7,104 nt of DNA, taken from the NCBI GenBank assembly GCA_030834835.1, contig JAUQXD010000792.1:1-7104 (forward strand), given 5' to 3'. A program made the translations under genes and the position numbers. This DNA comes from Thermoflexales bacterium. Lineage in GTDB: Bacteria > Chloroflexota > Anaerolineae > Fen-1058. Each line of letters opens with the position of its first letter. The stretch's first letter is position 1. Positions 1 through 5,478 of this stretch are shown piece by piece. The notes below the pieces were generated by a model. That model was given only the letters and a program-made list of their open reading frames with translations, was not told where the DNA came from and did not search any database.

Positions 1-1
1 G

Positions 2-646
2 CGCGCCCGTGATAATGGCGATTACTTCCGTTCATCGTTCCTGGGCGTGACGCAGGCCAACTCCGATTGGGCCGTGATCACCTCGTTCAACGAGTGGCCG
101 GAAGGCTCGATGATCGAACCGAGTGTGAAGTATGGCGATCAGTATCTAAATCTATCGAAAGAATTGGCTGATACGTATCGGGCGACGGCCGGTAACTACG
201 TGCTGGTCCCGACCGAAACACCGGTGCCGACGAATACACCGACGCCCACCAATACGCCGACCGTCACGCCGACGCCGACCAACACGCCGACCAATACACC
301 CACCAGCACGCCGACGTTTACACCCACGCCGACCGAGACGCCGACGCCGACGCCGACCATCACGCCCACAGACACCCCAACACCCACCAACACGCCGACC
401 GAGACACCGGTCCCGACGAATACGCCCGTGCGAATCGTTCAGGCGCTGCCCAATGCGGCCAAAGCGGCAGCCGGTGAAAAAATCGCTGTGCCTTCGGTTA
501 CACCCGTTCGCGCGCCCAATGCAGCCCCAACCGCGTCAGTGGCCGCCACCGATGAACTTCCGGTAGCCTTTGTGGTGGGCGGCCTGCTGATGTTCATAGC
601 GGCCATCGTCGTGGGCTGGATGTTGGGGCAGCGTAATCGACGATAG
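2..646 (+). CDS. GH99/WbsX-like glycoside hydrolase, C-terminal part, with Thr/Pro stalk and membrane anchor (5' partial)
   Basis: The reading frame is open to the left edge, so the start and most of the catalytic domain lie outside the window. An internal GTG at 47 is not the real start, because codons before it already read as the same domain. The visible catalytic end reads [10 protein letters not shown], followed by IEPS and YGDQYL. This matches the final strand of GH99 endo-mannosidase and GH99-like WbsX proteins. In characterised GH99 enzymes the two Glu of the ExxE pair in this motif are catalytic; here they are encoded at 92-94 and 101-103. After the domain come about 75 residues of Thr/Pro repeats, an Ala/Pro-rich stretch, one hydrophobic segment (roughly 542-628) and a basic end, GQRNRR. 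This suggests a surface enzyme on a stalk, anchored by its C-terminus with the tail in the cytoplasm. No LPxTG sortase motif is present. The substrate is unknown; an alpha-mannan or similar glycan would be typical of GH99. The family call is good, but the exact family (GH99, GH71 or WbsX) is open. Confidence 0.8.
   Translation, partial: RARDNGDYFRSSFLGVTQANSDWAVITSFNEWPEGSMIEPSVKYGDQYLNLSKELADTYRATAGNYVLVPTETPVPTNTPTPTNTPTVTPTPTNTPTNTPTSTPTFTPTPTETPTPTPTITPTDTPTPTNTPTETPVPTNTPVRIVQALPNAAKAAAGEKIAVPSVTPVRAPNAAPTASVAATDELPVAFVVGGLLMFIAAIVVGWMLGQRNRR
206..430 (+). repeat. Thr/Pro-rich coding repeat (stalk of the glycosidase)
   Basis: About 75 codons encode a degenerate TPTxTPT pattern ([20 protein letters not shown] and similar). 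At DNA level it is an imperfect 6/12-bp repeat rich in ccgacgcc and aacacgccgacc. Such stalks commonly lie between extracellular domains and membrane anchors in Chloroflexota exoproteins, and the Thr residues could be O-glycosylated (inference). The repeat is prone to length change by slippage. It also produces a Val/Gly-rich antisense open frame that is not a gene. Confidence 0.9.
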
Positions 647-648
647 TA

Positions 649-738
649 GATTGGTAGATTAGTAAAGTAGTGATTGGTAGATCGGTAACTGGTCAATCAG
701 TTACCAGTCAACCAGTTACCAATTGGCTAATCGACCAC
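649..738. repeat. Degenerate short-unit repeat with a perfect 10-bp inverted repeat, between convergent genes
   Basis: GATTGGTA occurs at 649-656 and 672-679, with variants GATTAGTA at 657-664 and GATCGGTA at 680-687. These are followed by GGTAACTGGT (684-693) and its exact reverse complement ACCAGTTACC (711-720), separated by 17 nt. The loop holds a further partial copy, TTACCAGT. It fills almost the whole spacer between two converging genes. It could act as a two-way transcription end by its hairpin, but neither strand has a T-tract after the stem, so a canonical intrinsic terminator is not supported. Confidence 0.7.
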
Positions 739-742
739 TCGA

Positions 743-1699
743 CTACATTTCCACAATCACCTTCAACGTGCCCTTTTGCGCCGCGTGCTCAAATGCGGCC
801 ACACCATTGTCCAGCGAATAGCGCGCCTGGATCAGCGGCTCCACATCGATCTGATGATTCGCCAACAGCCGGATCGCTGGTGGAAACGGCCCGCAGCGCG
901 ATCCGATCAAGGTCACTTCGTCTACCACGACCTTCGTTAGATCGACCGTGATTTCTCCATGATACGTTGACTTCAGCACGATGATGCCACGCGGGCGCAC
1001 CAATCGGCGCGCCGCTGCATAACCACTGGGCGTGCCCGTCGCCTCGATCACGATGTCGAGCGAGGCGGGTTTGATCGCAGCCAGATCGATCGTCGTGACG
1101 AGGCCGTGTCGTTTCAACAAGTCTAGTTTATCGGCATGCCGCCCCACCGTGATCAGATCGCAACCCGAGAGCGCTACGACCTGCGCGCATAGCAGACCCA
1201 ACTTGCCATCGCCGATCACGGCCACCCGATCGGTCGGGCGGATGTTCACCTGATCGGGAATTTCACAGGCTGCGGCCAGTGGCTCGATGAAGACGGCTTG
1301 ATCATCTGTAATCGAATCGGGCAGAGGGTGCAGATTATCAAACGGCAGCACCGCGTAATCGGCAAACGTGCCGCCGCGTCGATCGATACCCAGCGTGGTG
1401 CGATTGGGGCAGTGCGTAGGTCGATTGGCACGGCACGTTTCGCATTTGCCGCACGCCGCGTTGATCTCACCGGCCACCCGACGCCCGATCAGCTCCTCGC
1501 GCCCGACGGCCTGCTCTACTACGCCGACGAATTCGTGACCGGGTACGCCTTTGAAGTTCATATACCCTTTCACCAGTTCCAGATCGGTGTTGCACACGCC
1601 GGCGCGCAGCACGCGCACCAACGCCTCACCGGCCGGTGGAACGGGCACAGGATAGTCGGTGTCTAGCCGCAGCCCGTTATTGATCACTAATGCTCGCAT
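743..1699 (-). CDS. Zinc-dependent medium-chain alcohol dehydrogenase family protein
   Basis: This is a 318-residue member of the zinc-dependent MDR superfamily, which oxidises alcohols or polyols (or reduces carbonyls) with NAD(P) in the cytoplasm. The N-terminal GroES-like domain carries the catalytic zinc ligands: Cys36 in AGVCNTD, the GHE motif at 54-56 (His55, Glu56) and Glu139 in the FIEPLAA motif. The structural-zinc loop has all four cysteines (83, 86, 89, 97; CGKCETC). The Rossmann motif GDGKLG lies at 163-168. The length is slightly short for the family (about 330-350), but the C-terminus looks complete. The start at 1699 is chosen because AAGGA sits 5 nt upstream and the protein then begins MRALVI, as is usual; the open frame extends to 1759, but only through an intergenic repeat. 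It follows the B3/B4 gene on the same strand after 81 bp. The substrate cannot be read from the sequence; threonine- or sorbitol-dehydrogenase-like activity is possible. Confidence 0.93.
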   Translation of the reverse strand: MRALVINNGLRLDTDYPVPVPPAGEALVRVLRAGVCNTDLELVKGYMNFKGVPGHEFVGVVEQAVGREELIGRRVAGEINAACGKCETCRANRPTHCPNRTTLGIDRRGGTFADYAVLPFDNLHPLPDSITDDQAVFIEPLAAACEIPDQVNIRPTDRVAVIGDGKLGLLCAQVVALSGCDLITVGRHADKLDLLKRHGLVTTIDLAAIKPASLDIVIEATGTPSGYAAARRLVRPRGIIVLKSTYHGEITVDLTKVVVDEVTLIGSRCGPFPPAIRLLANHQIDVEPLIQARYSLDNGVAAFEHAAQKGTLKVIVEM

Positions 1700-1704
1700 G
1701 ATTG

Positions 1705-1709
1705 TCCTT
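1705..1709 (-). promoter_or_regulatory. Shine-Dalgarno site of the dehydrogenase
   Basis: AAGGA on the minus strand lies 5 nt before the ATG at 1699. It decides that start over the in-frame upstream codon at 1759. Confidence 0.75.
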
Positions 1710-1711
1710 AC

Positions 1712-1768
1712 ACGTGGTACGTGGAACGTGTTGCGTGAAAAACACGGAACACGCACCACGCATCACGT
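1712..1768. repeat. Intergenic heptad array arranged as an inverted repeat
   Basis: Four 7-bp units of consensus RCGTGNN (1712-1739) are followed, after one base, by four units of the reversed form NNCACGN (1741-1768). The layout is exactly 28 + 1 + 28 bp. Comparing the left arm with the reverse complement of the right arm, I count 21 of 28 matching positions. An imperfect hairpin or cruciform is therefore possible. The array fills most of the 81-bp gap between the B3/B4 gene and the dehydrogenase and ends just before the latter's ribosome binding site. Confidence 0.8.
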
Positions 1769-1780
1769 CACTGAACCTTA

Positions 1781-2533
1781 TCAAATCTCAGCCAGCGGGT
1801 TTTCCTCGCTCAACAACTTGACCTCGACATTCGCCCCGCCGCAGTACATACCGACCAGCGTCGCGACATCGGCGCTGAAGGTGTCCACATCCGCGCGCGT
1901 CACCGGCGGCAGGCCGTCGATATTGATCACGACCGCCGTTGTCGTGCGCTGTAACTTCGTGAACTCGCCCTGTCGCCACGTCCAGCGGCGCGTCATCACT
2001 TGTGGCACGGTGCGTGAGGGCGATGTCACATAAAAAACGATCTCGCCGGGCAGCGGGTGTTCGATCGGGCCGCCGTTGAGCGGCGGAAATTCTTCTTGCC
2101 CCGTCGCGTAGCCTAAAACGAGTTCATCGTCAGCGTGCAGCAGATCGATCGCGTGACCGCCAATCGGCACGAGGTGACGCAGCGAGGCGCTGTTGCCTAA
2201 CGCGGCGAGTGTGTTGATGTAGGGCAAGCCTGCGCTGAGCGAAGTCGAAGCGTCGTTGCGCCGCACGCGCTTCACCAATGACTCGATCGCGCTGGGGTAG
2301 TCGGTCGGCTTTGCGCCAAAAGCGCGATAGGCTTCGCGCCACGCCGCGATGTTGGGATGCGCGGATACGGGATCAAGATCGGCTCGCTCGCGGATCGTTT
2401 TCTGTGCGCCTGTCAGCATGCGCGCCACTTCGTCGATGGGCGGATCGATGTTGATCACGCGCCGTGCAATGACCAGTCCGCGCACGTAGCCGGGGTAGTT
2501 CTGGAAGAGTTGGGGATCGATGCGACAAATCAT
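1781..2533 (-). CDS. Solo B3/B4 (PheRS-beta-like) tRNA-binding-type domain protein
   Basis: The protein has 250 residues and resembles the free-standing B3/B4 domain family, the domain otherwise found in the beta subunit of phenylalanyl-tRNA synthetase. There it takes part in editing of mis-charged tRNA; the role of the stand-alone proteins is poorly defined. Family-like features are YRAFGAKPTDYPSAIESL (about 70-86), LPYINTLAALGNSASLRHLVP (in two parts, about 103-123), the GG-x-D pattern at 125-130, and an acidic Gly-rich stretch near 134-155. An in-frame stop (TGA) lies 9 nt upstream of the ATG at 2533, so this start or a later one is required. No clear Shine-Dalgarno site is present. Residues about 93-102 (NDASTSLSAG) look like an insertion relative to the usual short link before LPxIN; they are encoded by a REP-like sequence (see the repeat at 2224-2254). 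The frame stays intact, so the gene is probably functional. An amino-acid or tRNA-related role is inference. Confidence 0.85.
   Translation of the reverse strand: MICRIDPQLFQNYPGYVRGLVIARRVINIDPPIDEVARMLTGAQKTIRERADLDPVSAHPNIAAWREAYRAFGAKPTDYPSAIESLVKRVRRNDASTSLSAGLPYINTLAALGNSASLRHLVPIGGHAIDLLHADDELVLGYATGQEEFPPLNGGPIEHPLPGEIVFYVTSPSRTVPQVMTRRWTWRQGEFTKLQRTTTAVVINIDGLPPVTRADVDTFSADVATLVGMYCGGANVEVKLLSEENPLAEI
2224..2254. repeat. REP-like element inside the B3/B4 coding sequence
   Basis: The core CGCTGAGCGAAGTCGAAGCG (2233-2252) has short complementary ends (CGCT/AGCG) and is flanked by a GCAAGCC side. I recognise GCTGAGCGAAGTCGAAGC, or CTTCGACTTCGCTCAG on the other strand, as a dispersed repeat seen in many bacterial genomes. 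That recognition is from memory and was not searched. Here it is read in frame as DASTSLSAG and adds about 10 residues at a loop between conserved blocks. There is only one copy in this window. Confidence 0.6.
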
Positions 2534-2542
2534 GATGAGTCA

Positions 2543-2548
2543 ATTCTA
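2543..2548 (-). promoter_or_regulatory. Possible -10 element of the B3/B4 gene
   Basis: TAGAAT on the minus strand (5 of 6 matches to TATAAT) lies 9 nt before the ATG, which would give an almost leaderless mRNA. This fits the lack of a Shine-Dalgarno site. No good -35 box is visible at 17 bp, so the call is weak. Confidence 0.3.
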
Positions 2549-2561
2549 CCCGCGTTGACTT

Positions 2562-2598
2562 GAAAACAAAAGAGCCGACATTATCCGTCGGCCCCTTT
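2562..2598 (-). terminator. Rho-independent terminator of the secDF operon
   Basis: On the minus strand, GCCGAC and GTCGGC pair across a 7-nt loop (2574-2579 with 2587-2592). The stem can be extended outward by G-C, G-U and three A-U pairs to about 12 bp. It is followed by the T-rich run TCTTTTGTTTT. It lies about 37 bp after the secF stop and before the B3/B4 gene, so it separates the two transcription units. Confidence 0.85.
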
Positions 2599-2601
2599 GC
2601 T

Positions 2602-2636
2602 CATTGTTCATTGATCATTGTTAATTGAACATTGTT
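2602..2636. repeat. Five-copy 7-bp tandem repeat (CATTGTT type) touching the secF stop
   Basis: Five heptads lie head to tail: CATTGTT occurs three times, with CATTGAT and AATTGAA between. The last unit overlaps the secF stop codon (TAA, complement of 2635-2637). The array fills the spacer between secF and its terminator. It is AT-rich, unlike its surroundings. Confidence 0.8.
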
Positions 2637-3552
2637 ACGCCGTGGCCGTTTGCGGCTTGCGGCGGAACCACGTGCGCCACTCGCGATTTTCCCAGACCAC
2701 CAGCAACTGCGAAGCGACGAAGATCGACGAGTACGTGCCGCTCATCAGGCCGATTAGCAGGATGATGACGAAGTTGTGGATCGTCACGCCGCCGAACAGC
2801 GCCAGCGCCAGCATGGTGAAGAACATCGTCAACTGTGTCACCAGCGAACGGGCCACCGTTTGCAGCAGACTGGCATTGACGATGACTTCAAACTTCTCAC
2901 CGCGCCGCTTGATGAGGTTCTCGCGGATGCGGTCGAACACCACGATCTTGTCCTGTACCGAGAAGCCCAGCATGGTCAAGACGGCCGTCAAGAACAGCGA
3001 GTCCACCTGCCAGCCCAGCAACTGCCCGAACAGGGCCGCCGAGCCGATGATCACCACCACGTCGTGTAGCAGGCCCAGGATGGCGGCCACGCCATAGCGA
3101 ATGGAGTGGGGCACTTGCCGGAAGGCGAACCACAGGAACAACATGATGACGATCGTGGCAATGACGATAACCTGCACCGCACTCTGCACCACTTCGGCGC
3201 CGATCGTCGGGCTGACCGAACTGAACTCCAATTCGGTGACGGCCCCGTACTGGGCACGCATCGTCTCCAGGATTTGATTCTTGGTGGCGTCTTCCATCGT
3301 CTTGGCGCGAATCTGCAGGCCGTTGGCCGACAAAGTCTGCACCTGGCTATCCGGGAAACCGGCATTGCTGAAGATCAACTTGACATCGGCGGGAGCGGGC
3401 GGTGCCGCCTCAAACGAAACCTTGAGCAGCGAGCCGCCGGTGAAGTCGATGGCCAGCGGCAGACCGAACAACAGCAGCGCGATCAAGCCGGGCACCGTCA
3501 ACAACATCGAGAATGCAAAAAACCAGTAGCGTTTACCGACAATATTCCACAT
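2635..3552 (-). CDS. secF: Protein translocase subunit SecF
   Basis: SecF pairs with SecD in the cytoplasmic membrane and uses the proton gradient to help the SecYEG/SecA channel finish export of proteins. The 305 residues show the family layout: TM1 (about 11-34), the DFTGGSLL motif at 36-43, a periplasmic domain (about 45-120), then five more TM segments (about 124-145, 152-176, 184-206, 232-255, 260-285). The TM4 motif reads GFSVQDKIVVFDRIREN (196-212), with Asp201 at the place of the conserved proton-relay Asp. The common form is ND-T at this point; here it is QDK. QTVARSL (231-237) and GTYSSIFVA (272-280) are also as expected. The ATG at 3552 lies 19 bp after the secD stop; a weak AAGAG site is 6 nt upstream. 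The gene is complete and co-transcribed with secD. Confidence 0.97.
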   Translation of the reverse strand: MWNIVGKRYWFFAFSMLLTVPGLIALLLFGLPLAIDFTGGSLLKVSFEAAPPAPADVKLIFSNAGFPDSQVQTLSANGLQIRAKTMEDATKNQILETMRAQYGAVTELEFSSVSPTIGAEVVQSAVQVIVIATIVIMLFLWFAFRQVPHSIRYGVAAILGLLHDVVVIIGSAALFGQLLGWQVDSLFLTAVLTMLGFSVQDKIVVFDRIRENLIKRRGEKFEVIVNASLLQTVARSLVTQLTMFFTMLALALFGGVTIHNFVIILLIGLMSGTYSSIFVASQLLVVWENREWRTWFRRKPQTATA

Positions 3553-3571
3553 AGGTGTCTCTTTTCCCTGA

Positions 3572-4987
3572 TTACGCGCCGAACAAGTTCGTGCGGCCTT
3601 CCAGATCGACGTTGTCCGTGATGAGGTGCAGCACGGTGCGCGTGACCTGGATTGAGGTGAACAGACTGATGAACACGCCGATGCCCAGCGTCACCGCAAA
3701 GCCCTTGACGATGCTGGCTCCGAAGTTGTTGCCAAACCACCACAGCACGACGCAGGTGATGAGCGTGGCAAAGTTCGAGTCGCGGATCGAGGTCCACGCG
3801 CGCTCGAAGCCGACTTCCACGGCAATGTTCAACCGGCGGCCGTGGCGCAGCTCTTCCTTCAACCGCTCGAAGATCAGCGTGTTGCCGTCGACGGCCACGC
3901 CGACCGATAGAATGAAACCGGCGATGCCGGGCAGCGTCAGCGTCACGGGCAGCAGCCGGAAGATTGAGAATGTGATCAGGCCGTACAGCGCCAGCGACAA
4001 CACCGCGACGAAACCGGCGACCCGATAGTACATCAGCATGAAGAAGGCCACCGTCGATAGACCGATGATGCCGGCGATGACACTGGCGCGGATCGAATCC
4101 TCACCCAGCGTCGGGCCGATGGTGTTGCTCTGCACGACCTTCAGCGACACGGGCAGCGCGCCGTAGCGCAGCAGGTTCACCAGCCGGTTGGCTTCATCCA
4201 CGCCGCCCTCACCCACCGTGATGACGCCCTGACCATCGGGGATCTGGCTCTCAATGCTCGGGCAGGACTGCACCACGTTATCCAACACGATGCAGGCAAA
4301 GTATTGCCGTCCGGTCGTCTGCTTGTTATTAGCGCCCGTGAACTGCGCGAAGCGCTGTGTCGCATCGCCGTGCAACTGGAAGGCGACCTGCGGCTCATTG
4401 CCGCCCACGCCGCCCAGAGTTACGCCCAGGCGCGACGGCTCCAGATCGCCGCCGCTGACGATAGTGGTATACACTTTTTCTGGAATGGTCGGGGTGGTGG
4501 ACAGAGCTGCCGTGTCGGTCAATACGCCCGTGCCCGGCGTGGTCGTCGCGGCTACGGTCGGCGACGGGTTGCCCGTAGTGCGGATAACGGCCCCGTCGTC
4601 GAAATAGTCTAGACCGTTGTCGGTCCATTCTAGGCGACCGGTCTGTTGAATCAGCGCAATCGCGTCGGCAGGATTATCGACGGCGGGCAGTTCGACGAGC
4701 AGGCGGCAGTCGCCTTGCACCTGCACCACCGGCTCAGATACGCCTAAGCCATTGACACGGTTCTCAATAATCTGGCGCGCATTGTCCAGACGTTCGGCCA
4801 TGTTTTCAGTGCCGCAATCCTCGGCTTCCAGCAAGACCTGCGAACCGCCGCTCAAGTCCAGCCCCAGCCGCACGCGAATATCGCGGTTCAGGGCGTCGAT
4901 GCGATCGGCCGGCGTCAAAGCGACCAGCGAGGCTAACACTGTCAATACGACAGTGATCACCAACCAAATACGAGTACGTCGCGACAT
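3572..4987 (-). CDS. secD: Protein translocase subunit SecD
   Basis: SecD has a large periplasmic domain and six TM segments and works with SecF in late, proton-driven steps of Sec export. The protein has 471 residues: TM1 (about 7-25), the LGLDLSGGSQVLLE motif (41-54), the P1 domain including RVNGLGVSEP (77-86), and the conserved LKVVQSNTIGPTLGEDSI block (282-299). The C-terminal TM region follows, with LPGIAGFILSVGVAVDGN (352-369) and FERLKEEL (373-380). Asp367 is the conserved TM4 Asp needed for proton-driven function in studied SecD proteins. SIRDSNFATLIT (400-411) is also typical. A Thr/Pro-rich insert occupies about 138-170, within the first periplasmic domain. The start at 4987 is chosen because AGGAG sits 5 nt upstream; a TTG at 5011 is in frame but lacks support. 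It is the first gene of the secDF operon, driven by a consensus promoter. No yajC is seen. Confidence 0.97.
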   Translation of the reverse strand: MSRRTRIWLVITVVLTVLASLVALTPADRIDALNRDIRVRLGLDLSGGSQVLLEAEDCGTENMAERLDNARQIIENRVNGLGVSEPVVQVQGDCRLLVELPAVDNPADAIALIQQTGRLEWTDNGLDYFDDGAVIRTTGNPSPTVAATTTPGTGVLTDTAALSTTPTIPEKVYTTIVSGGDLEPSRLGVTLGGVGGNEPQVAFQLHGDATQRFAQFTGANNKQTTGRQYFACIVLDNVVQSCPSIESQIPDGQGVITVGEGGVDEANRLVNLLRYGALPVSLKVVQSNTIGPTLGEDSIRASVIAGIIGLSTVAFFMLMYYRVAGFVAVLSLALYGLITFSIFRLLPVTLTLPGIAGFILSVGVAVDGNTLIFERLKEELRHGRRLNIAVEVGFERAWTSIRDSNFATLITCVVLWWFGNNFGASIVKGFAVTLGIGVFISLFTSIQVTRTVLHLITDNVDLEGRTNLFGA

Positions 4988-4992
4988 GCAAA

Positions 4993-4997
4993 CTCCT
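4993..4997 (-). promoter_or_regulatory. Shine-Dalgarno site of secD
   Basis: AGGAG on the minus strand, 5 nt before the ATG at 4987. It fixes the secD start at MSRRTRIWL rather than the upstream in-frame TTG. Confidence 0.85.
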
Positions 4998-5006
4998 GTT
5001 TCATAC

Positions 5007-5039
5007 AACAAAGTCGCCGGCAGATTAGGCCGGCGCGAC
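5007..5039 (-). promoter_or_regulatory. Hairpin in the secD leader (attenuator-like or read-through terminator)
   Basis: GCCGGC (5029-5034) pairs with GCCGGC (5016-5021) across a 7-nt loop. A further GTC/GAC pairing (5037-5039 with 5013-5015) continues past a 2-nt bulge. In the minus-strand RNA the stem is followed by TTTGTT. It lies between the secD promoter and the Shine-Dalgarno site. It could end transcripts from the upstream NTPase gene, attenuate secDF, or both. The T-run is short, so its strength as a terminator is uncertain. Confidence 0.55.
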
Positions 5040-5054
5040 CTTCAAACGGGCGGG

Positions 5055-5083
5055 ATTATAGTCCATGCCCATGTATCTGTCAA
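5055..5083 (-). promoter_or_regulatory. Consensus sigma-70 type promoter of secDF
   Basis: On the minus strand, TTGACA (complement of 5078-5083) and TATAAT (complement of 5055-5060) are separated by exactly 17 bp (5061-5077). This is a perfect match to the housekeeping consensus in both boxes and spacing. A start near 5048 would leave a leader of about 60 nt before secD. The -35 box begins 12 bp after the stop codon of the upstream NTPase gene. Confidence 0.88.
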
Positions 5084-5094
5084 AGATTGAACGA

Positions 5095-5469
5095 TCATTC
5101 AGTGGCGTTCGTCAGGAACTTAACCACGCGATCCAGCACGTCCTGCGGAGATAGATCGTCGGTCGATAAGTACAAGTCACACGCCGAAAACGCGCTGCTC
5201 AAGCGACGTTGCTGCTCCGATAGGTACTCGGCGGTCCAATCGGCCCGGTGTTGACGCGCGGCGATCGTTTCCAGCCGGGCGTCTAGGTAGATCAGCACAT
5301 CGGGCGCTTGCGCGCCGCGCATCTTCCACAGATCGATTACGCCCGAATGTTCCTGGGCGACGACCCGCGCGCCGGCATAGCCGCGCGCCCACAGACCGCG
5401 TACCAGCGTCGTCTTGCCGCTGGCGCACGGCCCGACGATGACGATGTGCAAGAGCTGTGCCTGTGCCAT
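5095..5469 (-). CDS. Small P-loop NTPase (nucleotide-kinase-like)
   Basis: This 124-residue cytoplasmic protein begins with a beta strand (LLHIVIVG) and a full Walker A motif, GPCASGKT (13-20). A hydrophobic strand ending in Asp, DVLIYLD (57-63), is a candidate Walker B or core strand. RLETIAARQHRADW (65-78) looks like the arginine-rich helix after that strand in small kinases. I see no substrate-specific motif. The protein is short compared with common nucleotide or shikimate-type kinases (about 160-200 residues), so parts such as the lid may be reduced. Its start is 9 bp after the stop of the RCK channel-like gene, so the two are likely co-transcribed. The Shine-Dalgarno site is weak (GAGTG). 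The function is not assigned; a GTPase- or kinase-like regulator are alternatives. Confidence 0.8.
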   Translation of the reverse strand: MAQAQLLHIVIVGPCASGKTTLVRGLWARGYAGARVVAQEHSGVIDLWKMRGAQAPDVLIYLDARLETIAARQHRADWTAEYLSEQQRRLSSAFSACDLYLSTDDLSPQDVLDRVVKFLTNATE

Positions 5470-5478
5470 ATCACTCGT

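Noticed and set aside
196..393. Minus-strand open frame rich in Val and Gly
   Set aside because: It is the exact antisense of the Thr/Pro-coding repeat, so its VGVGV pattern is a by-product.
684..720. Canonical intrinsic terminator between the converging genes
   Set aside because: The stem is perfect, but neither strand has a T-tract after it; kept only as a repeat.
1700..1759. N-terminal extension of the dehydrogenase to an upstream in-frame start
   Set aside because: The extra 20 residues are encoded by the heptad array, and a good ribosome site exists for the ATG at 1699.
1712..1768. CRISPR-like array
   Set aside because: Units are 7 bp with no spacers, and no cas gene is present.
2618..3621. 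Several plus-strand open frames opposite secF
   Set aside because: They are shadows of the secF coding frame, and their translations have no coherent features.
4957..5004. 15-codon leader ORF (starting MKQEF) overlapping the secD start
   Set aside because: It has no ribosome site of its own, overlaps secD out of frame, and contains no arrest-like sequence I recognise.
4988..5011. Extension of SecD to an in-frame TTG
   Set aside because: The AGGAG site lies within this extension and points to the ATG at 4987.
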